Made by a program: the position numbers and the translations under genes. Of a stretch of DNA of 64,000 nucleotides, positions 27,496 to 36,076 are shown piece after piece. The DNA is taken from positions 85,449-149,448 of the forward strand of contig JAGYKI010000005.1 of NCBI GenBank assembly GCA_018401735.1, in the 5' to 3' direction. Every line of letters begins with the position of its first letter. Within the stretch, counting starts at the first letter, position 1. The notes beneath the pieces were generated by a model, which saw nothing but the letters and a program-made list of their open reading frames with translations, did not search any database and was not told the origin of the DNA. Origin of the DNA: Schleiferiaceae bacterium. GTDB lineage: Bacteria > Bacteroidota > Bacteroidia > Flavobacteriales > Schleiferiaceae.

Positions 27496-28026
27496 TTACT
27501 CAGGGCGAAGGCGACTATCGGAGCGAATACCATTGGGTTCTATATAGCGTTTGGCCGCACTTTCATCCTCTCGGGGCTCACGAATATACAGTACTTGACC
27601 AGAAAAGTGCAAATCTTTTCCCGCTAGCGCGTGATTGAAATCCACTAAAACCGAATGCTTCATCACTTCACTAATAGTCCCTAAACGCTCATTACTGCTA
27701 CCGATATTAAAAACTAGACGATCGCCCACTTCAAAATCCTTATTGGGGAAACGTTCGCTTTCGGGCATGTCTTGAAACGCAATTTCCTTAATTTGATCGA
27801 CATCAAGAAGGCCATAAGCCTCTTCGGGTTTAAGAGTAAATGAAAAAGATTGACCTTCCATTAAGCCTTGGAGTGCTGATTCAAAGGCCTTTAACATTTG
27901 CCCCGAGCCGTAATAGAATTTCAAGGGCCAATGCTCATCCATAATTTCCAAAATCGCTCCATTTTCACCACCTTCGCGTAAGGTATACTTGAGCTCTACT
28001 ATTTGATCTTTTACAATACTCTTCAT
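27496..28026 (-). CDS. FKBP-type peptidyl-prolyl isomerase, SlyD-like
   Basis: 176 residues. The sequence resembles SlyD: an N-terminal FKBP strand pair (VELKYTLREGGENG), the flap insertion near DQIKEIAFQDMPESERFP, and VDFNHALAGKDLHFSGQV, which carries the conserved NHALAGK motif. It would catalyse proline isomerisation and act as a chaperone in the cytoplasm. The His-rich metal-binding tail of E. coli SlyD is missing; the C-terminus is short and ends in RSDSRLRPE. It lies between uup and a divergent aminotransferase gene with a 57-bp gap. Confidence 0.88.
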   Translation of the reverse strand: MKSIVKDQIVELKYTLREGGENGAILEIMDEHWPLKFYYGSGQMLKAFESALQGLMEGQSFSFTLKPEEAYGLLDVDQIKEIAFQDMPESERFPNKDFEVGDRLVFNIGSSNERLGTISEVMKHSVLVDFNHALAGKDLHFSGQVLYIREPREDESAAKRYIEPNGIRSDSRLRPE

Positions 28027-28083
28027 AGCTCCTAAAACAAAGGTTTATCCCAAAAGTTTTAAAGCAACAAAATTTGTCTCCCC

Positions 28084-29247
28084 ATGCAAAGTTCTACTAA
28101 AAGTCTTGGTTTTACAGGTAAGCTGAATCATATTGGTGAGTCCATTTTCAGCAAAATGACAGCCTTAGCCAATCTTCATCAAGCGATAAACCTTTCGCAA
28201 GGCTTTCCTGATTTTGCCGTTGATCCAAAGCTGGTGTGTTTGGTAAATCACTATATGGAAAAAGGCAATAATCAATATGCACCCATGGCGGGGGCTTTAG
28301 CCCTACGAGAAAAACTTTGCGAACTGACCAACGCTCAACACGGTTGCAATTACCAAGCCGACAGGGAAATTACGATTACTGCGGGCGCCACACAGGCGAT
28401 TGCTACTGCATTAGCGGCAAGTATTCGTGAAGGTGATGAAGTGATCGTTTTTAGCCCCGCCTATGATTCGTACATTCCGATGATCGAACTAAATGGTGGA
28501 ACGGCCATTACGGTAAAGTTGGCGCATCCTAGTTATGCGATTGACTGGGAGCAATTTAAATTATTGTTAAATCACCGCACGAAAATGATCATCCTCAATA
28601 CGCCCCATAACCCGAGCGGAGCGGTTTGGCAAGATGAAGACTATCAAAAGCTCCAAGAGTTTGTGCGCAATAGCAATATCTTAATTTTAGCCGATGAAGT
28701 TTATGAGCACATTGTCTTTAATGGTGCTCAACATCGCAGCGTAAGAGCTTATCCCGTATTAGCGGAACGCAGTTTTGTAGTAGGATCTTTAGGAAAAACC
28801 ACGCATTCTACCGGTTGGAAAGTGGGCTATTGCATGGCTCCGGCTGCCCTCATGAAAGAGTTTCAAAAGCTTCATCAGTTTCAGGTTTTTAGTGTGAATC
28901 ATCCCATGCAATTGGCTTTGGCCGATTATTTAGGTCAGATTAATCTCTCTGAAATTGGCGCTTTTTACGGTGAAAAGCAGGCCTTTTTAGAAAACCTAAT
29001 AATCAAGCATACGGCCTTTAAACCTTTAGCAAGCTTCGGTTCTTACTTTCAACTTTTCGATTATTCCGCGATCAGTGAGCAGAAAGACCTTGAGTTTTGC
29101 CAATGGCTATGCACCGAAAAAGGCGTGGCGGGAATTCCACTGAGTCCTTTTTATTTAATCCCAGATAATACTAAAACGATTCGTTTCTGTTTTGCTAAAA
29201 ATAAAGCTACAATCGAAGCCGCCATTGAACGCCTAGCTAAGCTTTAA
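28084..29247 (+). CDS. PLP-dependent methionine aminotransferase (YbdL/kynurenine aminotransferase-like)
   Basis: 387 residues of fold-type I class I/II aminotransferase. Visible are NLSQGFPDF near the N-terminus, PHNPSGAVW (Asn binding PLP), ADEVYEHI (Asp contacting the pyridine N) and GSLGKTTHSTGWKVGY, where the Lys forms the Schiff base. The FPDF and SLGKT context matches methionine/kynurenine aminotransferases such as YbdL. It would transaminate methionine and/or kynurenine with 2-oxo acids. It stands alone between the divergent SlyD-like gene and a convergent OMP gene. Confidence 0.88.
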   Translation: MQSSTKSLGFTGKLNHIGESIFSKMTALANLHQAINLSQGFPDFAVDPKLVCLVNHYMEKGNNQYAPMAGALALREKLCELTNAQHGCNYQADREITITAGATQAIATALAASIREGDEVIVFSPAYDSYIPMIELNGGTAITVKLAHPSYAIDWEQFKLLLNHRTKMIILNTPHNPSGAVWQDEDYQKLQEFVRNSNILILADEVYEHIVFNGAQHRSVRAYPVLAERSFVVGSLGKTTHSTGWKVGYCMAPAALMKEFQKLHQFQVFSVNHPMQLALADYLGQINLSEIGAFYGEKQAFLENLIIKHTAFKPLASFGSYFQLFDYSAISEQKDLEFCQWLCTEKGVAGIPLSPFYLIPDNTKTIRFCFAKNKATIEAAIERLAKL

Positions 29248-29345
29248 GTTCAGTGAGCGTTTTTGCTAAATTCACTCTTCGGTAGATGGGTACAAAAATC
29301 CTTAGTATCTATCCTCTAACTAAATTGTTTTGATATCGGATAGGT

Positions 29346-30716
29346 TTAGAGTTTCAACTGTAAGTTTACGTTTAAACCCATGCTGTAAGGGATAACCTCA
29401 AAGGGATATTCTTCGGTGTAAATGCTATTGGTGAAATACATTAAAGTAGGTTCTAAACCAATATTCAATTTCGGATTCACATAGTACTGCAAGCCAATTT
29501 TAAGACTACTAGAGCCCATAAATTTACGGTACGACCTTTCAGACAAAGCAATAACTTCTAAACTGCGATAGTCGATTGTAGAACCTTGTGCTTTTAAAAA
29601 ATATAATAAGCTAAAGCCCACTTCAAGATTAATTCGCACATTTTCAGAAGCCCATGGCTGATGACTAATACTTAGCGGAAAGTTCAAGTAATGAAAGCTA
29701 TTGGTATTACTAAACACGATGCGGTTAGGATCTTTGCGCATGGTGTAGCTGGTAATTTCACCCGTGCTATAATCAATGTTTGCATTGCGGAAATTTACAA
29801 AGTCAAACTCGGCGAGATAGCTATTGCGGATGTATTCAACGCCCGTATTTACGTAGGTGATTAATCCGATACGTTTATTTACCTCAAAACCCAAGTTTAA
29901 GTTTAATCCCGACGCCTCTGAATTTACCATGGCGTCGATAAAGTCACTGTGCAAACGCGCTCGTTTATTTGGGTCTACATTAAACTTACGGAAGGCAAAA
30001 TTGGGGTAAATATTAAGACTATAGCTCCAGGGATCTTTCTCCTGTAAGGGACTGATATAAATTTTCTTTTTGGTTTTACTGTTAAAAAAGTCCTTACTAT
30101 CGCTCGGTAAAACACTTTCGGCGTCCATGGCTGGTCGACGATAATTATTGAGCAAATTATCGACATAAGCCAGGCCCGTAGAACTAATATTGGCTACTTT
30201 TTCGCTGTATTCGAAAACAAGGGGCTCTTCCTCTTTTGCTTTCTTGCTTTGTAATTTTTTTGCTGGCGCAGATGCCTTATTTGAAGCTGTGGTTTTCAAA
30301 ACTAGATTATCCTTAGTAGGATTTGCTAGGGCTAAGTAGTCCGCATTTTGGCTGGTACTTGAAGAATTATTCTTGACTGCCCCTGCCTTATTTATAGACT
30401 GTTTATTTGAAAGAGAGCCATCTGCAGAAGCGTTGTAATGCTTATTGCTAAAGCTCGTTGTTGGCTTAGCACTATATTCCATGCGCTTGTTTTCGGTTTT
30501 TAGAGCTTGTTGTGTCGTATAAAAATCGAAATACTGCTGGCCAGCAAATAAAAGCAGCATTAAGCCAATAACCCCCGTGGCTCTTTTTAAGCGACGTAAA
30601 AAGACCGCTCTTTTAAGTTTGCGCTCGAAATCGGCCCAATCATTCGTGGGGGTTCCATCGAGAAAGCTAAGCTTCTCGCGAACAAAATCTTCGATATCTG
30701 TAAACTTTTTGTTCAC
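29346..30716 (-). CDS. Membrane-anchored protein with OMP-barrel-like C-terminus, coupled to an ECF sigma gene
   Basis: 456 residues from a GTG at 30716 that overlaps the sigma-factor stop as GTGA. Residues 1-37 are charged (FVREKLSFLDGTPTNDWADFE); one membrane helix follows (ATGVIGLMLLLFAGQQYF, about 46-63), then a Ser/Asn/Lys-rich linker. Residues ~225-456 have the alternating pattern of a Bacteroidota outer-membrane barrel (LNLNLGFEVNKRIGLITYVN, YVNPKLNIGLEPTLMYF, ending in LQLKL). The layout (short cytoplasmic head, one helix, long exterior) and coupling to sigma suggest an anti-sigma-like sensor. Such OMP-like proteins occur beside ECF sigma genes in the phylum. The function is not proven. 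Confidence 0.65.
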   Translation of the reverse strand: MNKKFTDIEDFVREKLSFLDGTPTNDWADFERKLKRAVFLRRLKRATGVIGLMLLLFAGQQYFDFYTTQQALKTENKRMEYSAKPTTSFSNKHYNASADGSLSNKQSINKAGAVKNNSSSTSQNADYLALANPTKDNLVLKTTASNKASAPAKKLQSKKAKEEEPLVFEYSEKVANISSTGLAYVDNLLNNYRRPAMDAESVLPSDSKDFFNSKTKKKIYISPLQEKDPWSYSLNIYPNFAFRKFNVDPNKRARLHSDFIDAMVNSEASGLNLNLGFEVNKRIGLITYVNTGVEYIRNSYLAEFDFVNFRNANIDYSTGEITSYTMRKDPNRIVFSNTNSFHYLNFPLSISHQPWASENVRINLEVGFSLLYFLKAQGSTIDYRSLEVIALSERSYRKFMGSSSLKIGLQYYVNPKLNIGLEPTLMYFTNSIYTEEYPFEVIPYSMGLNVNLQLKL

Positions 30717-31333
30717 TGGGCTTCTCTTAGTTTTCGGGCAAGCATTTTCTTCGCTTTGGCCAATTGACTCTTGCTCGTTCCTTCCGTAATATCAAGTTCA
30801 GCGGCGATTTCTCGGTGGGTATAGCCATCTAAAACATACATACTAAAGACAGTTTTGTACCCTAGGGGTAACTCGGTTATCTTTTTAAATACATCAGCAG
30901 CATTTAGGTTTTGCTGATCTTCTAGCTCGAAGTAGACAATTTCAGGTTGTGCGATTTGAATGTCTTCCAAACTCACCTTTATTCCCTTGCGCACTTCCTT
31001 ACGAATGGCGCTAATGCTGTTGTTAATCATGATCCTGGTAATCCAAGTTTGCAAACTTGACTGACCTTTAAAACTTTGGATATTCATAAAAACCTTGATA
31101 AAGCCATCGTGCATCAAATCTTGGGCGTGGTCTTTATCTTTCGCGTAGCGGCGACAGATGTTGAGCATCTTACCTGCAAATAATTCGTAAACTCTTTTCT
31201 GCGCAGCGGCTTTGCCTTTTGCACAGGCTAAAACCAGCTCTTGCTCGGAAGAGTTAAGAAGAATTTCTTTAGGCTTTAAATAGTCCTCTAAATCTTCTAA
31301 TCGGATTATATGCTCGGAATTAGAGTTCAACAC
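30713..31333 (-). CDS. RNA polymerase sigma factor, ECF type
   Basis: 206 residues from a GTG at 31333 (a TTG follows; no ATG exists before the conserved region). Region 2 reads YAKDKDHAQDLMHDGFIKVF, with the aromatic -10 recognition stretch LQTWITRI next. Region 4 is GYKTVFSMYVLDGYTHREIA with the HTH and SKSQLAKAKKML. Both are diagnostic of ECF sigma-70 factors. The ~45-residue N-terminal extension is charged and unusual. The downstream gene is translationally coupled and likely encodes its membrane partner. Direct targets cannot be deduced. Confidence 0.9.
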   Translation of the reverse strand: MLNSNSEHIIRLEDLEDYLKPKEILLNSSEQELVLACAKGKAAAQKRVYELFAGKMLNICRRYAKDKDHAQDLMHDGFIKVFMNIQSFKGQSSLQTWITRIMINNSISAIRKEVRKGIKVSLEDIQIAQPEIVYFELEDQQNLNAADVFKKITELPLGYKTVFSMYVLDGYTHREIAAELDITEGTSKSQLAKAKKMLARKLREAQ

Positions 31334-31414
31334 TTAGGTTCTTAAAGTATAGACGAGTGATTTCTTTATTGGTTGTCTAAATATATAAAATATTTTCCAA
31401 GATATTGATTATCA

Positions 31415-31442
31415 ATAAAAAAGGCCGCAAAATGCGGCCTTT
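31415..31442 (-). terminator. Intrinsic terminator of secA
   Basis: GGCCGCA-AAA-TGCGGCC (31423-31439) is a perfect seven-pair stem. On the minus strand it is followed by TTTTTTATTG, placing it 24 bp downstream of the secA stop. Confidence 0.85.
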
Positions 31443-31463
31443 AATACAGTACAATACTTAAGT

Positions 31464-34400
31464 TTAGTCGATTAAAATCCACTTTTGTGTAGCAATTAAG
31501 CCTTCTGCTTTTTTAAATTTCATTTCCTGTTTTTCACCGGTGCTAAGGTTTTGCACCGTTACTAGATCATTACGGCCCACTTTCTTGTCGGCCACCATGG
31601 GCTGACGTTTCGGTGCTTCGGGCCGCGCCTGCTCACCTCCACCACTAGTATTCAACTGTGGGTGGCTAGTTTGCATTTTATCGTAGGCACTTTTGCGTGC
31701 TGCTGGTGCTTGTTGAACCTGTGGAGCCTCCTGCTGAGTAGGTAAAGATCCTTTGAACAAGAAAGATGCAACCTCACGGTTTAGGATTTCCATCATACTC
31801 TTAAAGAGTTCGAAAGCTTCGAACTTATAAATTAAAAGTGGATCTTTTTGCTCGTATTGGGCCGTTCCTACACTCTGACGTAAATCGTCCATGTCGCGTA
31901 AATGCTCTTTCCACTTATCGTCAATCATTGCCAAGGAAATGCCTTTTTCGAAATCGCGAATAAGCTGACGACCGTTACTACTAACGGCCTTCTCTAAATT
32001 CGTAACTACCTGCACAGCCTTTTGACCATCGGTAATGGGTACTACTATATTTTGGTACTGATTTTTTTGATTGTCGTATACATTTTTAATAACGGGCATG
32101 GCCATTTCGGCGATGCGCTCGTTTTTAATGGTATAGGCCTTTAAAACCTCATTGTGTAAAAGACTAACCAATTCATCCGCATTAGTTTTCTCAAAGGCGC
32201 TTTGATCTACAGGACTTTCGATACTGAAAACACGCAGCAAATCCAGCTTAAAGTTTTCAAAATCTTTGGCGGGTTGATTCTCGCTAACAATAGACTCTAT
32301 GGTATCGTAGAACATATTGGCAATATCTACCTGCATACGCTCACCGTATAAAGCATGGCGACGGCGACGGTAAATTACCTCTCTTTGCGAGTTCATCACA
32401 TCATCATATTCGAGTAAGCGCTTACGGGTGCCGAAGTTGTTTTCCTCTACTTTTCTCTGGGCTCTTTCAATACTCTTGGTAACCATGCTATGCTGAATTA
32501 CCTCACCTTCTTCCAGTCCCATGCGGTCCATAATCTTCGCTACTCTTTCGGAATTAAAAAGACGCATTAAGTCATCTTCTAAAGACACGAAAAACTGCGA
32601 GCTACCTGTATCACCCTGGCGACCGGCACGACCTCTTAGCTGACGATCCACACGACGAGAATCGTGACGTTCCGAACCAATAATTGCTAAACCACCCGCG
32701 GCTTTTGCTTCATCACTTAGTTTAATATCCGTACCCCTACCTGCCATGTTGGTTGCAATGGTTACACGACCAGGTTGACCCGCTTCTGCAACAATTTCAG
32801 ATTCTTTTTGGTGAAGCTTTGCGTTAAGCACATTGTGTTGCACCTTCCGCAGCTTTAGCGCACGGCTTAGTATTTCAGAAATCTCTACATTAGTGGTACC
32901 CACTAAAACAGGGCGGCCTTGCTCCACTAAACGCGCAATTTCTTCAATAATCGCATTAAACTTTTCACGCTTCGTGCGGAAAACCATATCCTCACGATCA
33001 TCACGTATAATGGGTTTATTGGTAGGGATTACAGTAACCTCCAATTTATAGATGTCCCAAAGTTCTTCCGCTTCTGTTTCGGCGGTACCCGTCATACCAC
33101 TAAGCTTGTTATACATGCGGAAATAATTCTGCAAGGTAACCGTAGCATAAGTTTGTGTGGCTGCTTCAATTTTTACATTCTCTTTGGCCTCAATCGCTTG
33201 ATGTAAACCATCAGAATAACGACGGCCTTCCATAATACGACCGGTTTGCTCATCTACAATCTTTACCTTATTGTCCATTAAAACGTATTCCACGTCTTTC
33301 TCAAATAAGGTGTAGGCTTTAAGCAATTGGTTCATCGTGTGAATACGCTCACTCTTGATCGAGTATTCGCGCATTACATCGCTCTTCTTTTTAGCTTTGT
33401 CTTCCGCCGTAAGGCCTTCCGCTTCAAGAGCCGATAATTGGGTAGAAATGTCTTCTAATATAAAGAAGTCTGGTTCCGTATCGCTCGAAATTAGAGCAAT
33501 CCCTTTATCACTTAGATCAATTTGGTTATTCTTTTCGTCAATGGTAAAAAATAGCTCATCATCAATGATATGCATATTTTTACTTTGCTCCTGCATGAAG
33601 TTGTTCTCCGTTTTTTGAAGCAAGGTTTTCATGCCTTCCCCACTTAAAAACTTAATGAGCGTTTTATTTTTAGGCATCCCGCGGTAAACGCGCAGTAATC
33701 TTTTGGCACCTTCTTCTCTATCATTTTTATCGCCCGAGGCAATCAACTCGCGCGCTTCTTTTAACTGCAGGTTTACAAAAGCTCTTTGTGCTTCTACTAA
33801 TTTGGCCACATGGGGTTTAAGTTGATTAAACTCCTGGCGATCCCCTTGTGGGGTAGGGCCCGAAATAATTAAAGGCGTGCGCGCTTCATCAATTAAAACA
33901 GAATCAACCTCATCTACAATAGCAAAATTATGCTTGCGCTGTACCAAATCTTCAGGGCTGCTAGCCATGTTGTCGCGCAAGTAATCGAAGCCAAATTCGT
34001 TATTTGTGCCGTAAGTAATATCCGCGCGGTAGGCTGCACGACGTTCTTCCGAATTGGGACGGTGACGATCGATACAATCTACCGATAAACCATGAAACTG
34101 ATAAATAGGCCCCATCCATTCTGAGTCACGACGAGCGAGGTAATCGTTTACCGTTACTACGTGTACGCCTCGTTGTGGCAGTGCATTTAGATAAACCGGT
34201 AAGGTAGATACCAATGTTTTTCCTTCACCCGTGGCCATCTCCGCAATAGAACCTTTATGAAGAACCGAGCCACCAATAAGCTGCACATCATAGTGCAACA
34301 TATCCCAAACTAGTTCTGCGCCAGCGGCAGACCAAGTGCTGCTCCAAATGGCTTTATCACCTGAAATTTGTACCGCATCTAGTTTAGGTGCTAAACTGCG

Positions 34401-34805
34401 ATCCATTTCACTGGCCGTAACCTCAAGAGTATCATTTTCCTTTAAACGACGGGCCGTTTCTTTAACCACCGCAAAAGCCTCAGGCTTAATGATTTCTAAA
34501 ACTTCCTCAATTTTTTCAGTCGTCCTCTTTTCAAGATCGTCCACCTGAGCATAAAAAGCCTCCTTGGTTTCTAAATCTTCTTCGCTTTCAATTTTATTTT
34601 TAAGCTCTAATATCTCTGCTTCTTCTGCCGAAATGTATTCCGCAATTCTAGCCTGAAACTCAATGGTTTTCGCTCTTAGCTCATCGTTACTTAAACTTTG
34701 CAGTTTTTGATATTCCGCATTTACAGCCTCTATCATAGGCTTCAAGGCTTTCATATCTTTTGCACTCTTATCTCCGAATATCTTAGCGAGAAAATTTCCC
34801 AACAT
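31464..34805 (-). CDS. secA: Preprotein translocase ATPase SecA
   Basis: 1113 residues from the ATG at 34805; the frame runs on to 34841 but the family begins with [11 protein letters not shown]. Walker A is MATGEGKT, followed by NDYLARRD, the DEAD-like [19 protein letters not shown] stretch (split here), and the helicase motif [10 protein letters not shown]. It drives Sec-dependent export. The long variable insertion near residues 290-420 and the tail [17 protein letters not shown], replacing the zinc-binding SEC-C motif, are both normal for Bacteroidota SecA, so the protein is complete. It has its own promoter and terminator. Confidence 0.97.
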   Translation of the reverse strand: MLGNFLAKIFGDKSAKDMKALKPMIEAVNAEYQKLQSLSNDELRAKTIEFQARIAEYISAEEAEILELKNKIESEEDLETKEAFYAQVDDLEKRTTEKIEEVLEIIKPEAFAVVKETARRLKENDTLEVTASEMDRSLAPKLDAVQISGDKAIWSSTWSAAGAELVWDMLHYDVQLIGGSVLHKGSIAEMATGEGKTLVSTLPVYLNALPQRGVHVVTVNDYLARRDSEWMGPIYQFHGLSVDCIDRHRPNSEERRAAYRADITYGTNNEFGFDYLRDNMASSPEDLVQRKHNFAIVDEVDSVLIDEARTPLIISGPTPQGDRQEFNQLKPHVAKLVEAQRAFVNLQLKEARELIASGDKNDREEGAKRLLRVYRGMPKNKTLIKFLSGEGMKTLLQKTENNFMQEQSKNMHIIDDELFFTIDEKNNQIDLSDKGIALISSDTEPDFFILEDISTQLSALEAEGLTAEDKAKKKSDVMREYSIKSERIHTMNQLLKAYTLFEKDVEYVLMDNKVKIVDEQTGRIMEGRRYSDGLHQAIEAKENVKIEAATQTYATVTLQNYFRMYNKLSGMTGTAETEAEELWDIYKLEVTVIPTNKPIIRDDREDMVFRTKREKFNAIIEEIARLVEQGRPVLVGTTNVEISEILSRALKLRKVQHNVLNAKLHQKESEIVAEAGQPGRVTIATNMAGRGTDIKLSDEAKAAGGLAIIGSERHDSRRVDRQLRGRAGRQGDTGSSQFFVSLEDDLMRLFNSERVAKIMDRMGLEEGEVIQHSMVTKSIERAQRKVEENNFGTRKRLLEYDDVMNSQREVIYRRRRHALYGERMQVDIANMFYDTIESIVSENQPAKDFENFKLDLLRVFSIESPVDQSAFEKTNADELVSLLHNEVLKAYTIKNERIAEMAMPVIKNVYDNQKNQYQNIVVPITDGQKAVQVVTNLEKAVSSNGRQLIRDFEKGISLAMIDDKWKEHLRDMDDLRQSVGTAQYEQKDPLLIYKFEAFELFKSMMEILNREVASFLFKGSLPTQQEAPQVQQAPAARKSAYDKMQTSHPQLNTSGGGEQARPEAPKRQPMVADKKVGRNDLVTVQNLSTGEKQEMKFKKAEGLIATQKWILID

Positions 34806-34838
34806 AATTTGATTGCTTTTGTATCTAATCAATAGCCG

Positions 34839-34846
34839 CAAAGTTA
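34839..34846 (-). promoter_or_regulatory. -7 element TAACTTTG of secA
   Basis: Minus-strand TAACTTTG fits TAnnTTTG and lies 33 bases before the secA ATG. No clear -33 TTTG was found. Confidence 0.45.
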
Positions 34847-34953
34847 CATAAAAGGCTTGCGGCGCGATAATTTAAAGGGCTTCCGTTAAAAAAAAATGAT
34901 TGATTCATAATTTTATTAGAAGTATTACTAATTTTAAGCGATAATCCCCAACC

Positions 34954-36075
34954 ATGAAAACCAAACAAGTCTTTTTCGACACAAGCTCTACTATCGACTT
35001 TCACAAAATCGGTTTGAATCCTAATTTGATTTTAGTTTTCTCCAATCGAGAATTACTGCAAGAATCTAAGATTGGTCAAGAAATACGCCAAGCATTTCCG
35101 CAAGCAATATTGGCAGGCTGCAGCACTGCTGGGGAAATTGGCCAATCTATGGTAAAAGAAAATACGGCTAGTATCACCTTTATTGAATTTGAAAAAACAG
35201 AAATTATATACCGTGAGCGGCAAATAAACGATGCGGCGGATAGCCTATCCTCAGGAGCGGCTTTAATAGAATCACTTCCTCACGAGAAGCTGAAACATGT
35301 CTTCGTTTTATCGGATGGCCTCAATATAAATGGCTCCCAATTGGTAATTGGCATGCGTGACAAACTGGACGATCGCTGCAAGATTACCGGCGGATTGGCA
35401 GGTGACGGAGCCAAATTCGAAGAAACTCTACTCCTAAACAACCAAGGTGAGCTAAAAAATAATACGGTAATTGCCCTCGGATTTTATGGCGATCATCTTA
35501 ATGTTGGATATGGCTCCATGGGGGGCTGGAATTCTTTTGGAATAGAAAGAGAAGTTACTCGCTCCACTAATAACATTCTTTACGAATTAGATGGCAAACC
35601 AGCTTTGGAGCTTTACAAAAGCTTTTTAGGCGACCAGGCGCAAAATCTTCCTGCCTCTGGATTATTATTCCCACTAAGTATGCGTTCAGAATCGAATAAA
35701 CCCCCATTGGTAAGAACCATATTGGGAATTAGCGAAGAAGAGCAAAGTCTCACCTTCGCGGGAGATGTGCCCAAAGGTTCCTACGTTCGACTAATGAAAG
35801 CCAATGTAGACCGCTTAATTGACGGGGCAGAAGAAGCAGCGCAAATTGCAAAAGTGGACGATAACAGTTTGGCCATTTTGATAAGTTGCGTAGGTCGAAA
35901 ATTAGTCCTAAAACAATTGGTGGAAGAAGAGGTTGAAAGCGTTCAGGAAGTTTTAGGTGAAAATTGTAGTTTAACTGGTTTCTATTCTTACGGCGAAATT
36001 GCCCCTTTTAAAAAAGACGCCACTTGTGAACTTCACAATCAAACCATGACCATAACCACCTTTAGAGAAAACTAA
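34954..36075 (+). CDS. FIST-domain sensory protein
   Basis: 373 residues with no signal peptide or membrane segment. The N-terminal ~190 residues match the FIST N domain (QAILAGCSTAGEIGQ, HVFVLSDGLNINGSQLV, TGGLAGDGAKF) and the rest match FIST C (LALLISCVGRK-type segment LAILISCVGRKLVL, LTGFYSYGEIAP). FIST domains are proposed to bind small ligands, perhaps amino acids, and usually act with signalling enzymes. The gene is followed one base later by a hybrid histidine kinase, so this protein is most likely its cytoplasmic input. In related genomes such FIST proteins are often fused or adjacent to kinases. Confidence 0.9.
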   Translation: MKTKQVFFDTSSTIDFHKIGLNPNLILVFSNRELLQESKIGQEIRQAFPQAILAGCSTAGEIGQSMVKENTASITFIEFEKTEIIYRERQINDAADSLSSGAALIESLPHEKLKHVFVLSDGLNINGSQLVIGMRDKLDDRCKITGGLAGDGAKFEETLLLNNQGELKNNTVIALGFYGDHLNVGYGSMGGWNSFGIEREVTRSTNNILYELDGKPALELYKSFLGDQAQNLPASGLLFPLSMRSESNKPPLVRTILGISEEEQSLTFAGDVPKGSYVRLMKANVDRLIDGAEEAAQIAKVDDNSLAILISCVGRKLVLKQLVEEEVESVQEVLGENCSLTGFYSYGEIAPFKKDATCELHNQTMTITTFREN

Positions 36076-36076
36076 A

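Noticed and set aside
31464..31600. Loss of the SecA C-terminal zinc motif as a truncation
   Set aside because: The replacement tail ([15 protein letters not shown]) is the normal Bacteroidota form.
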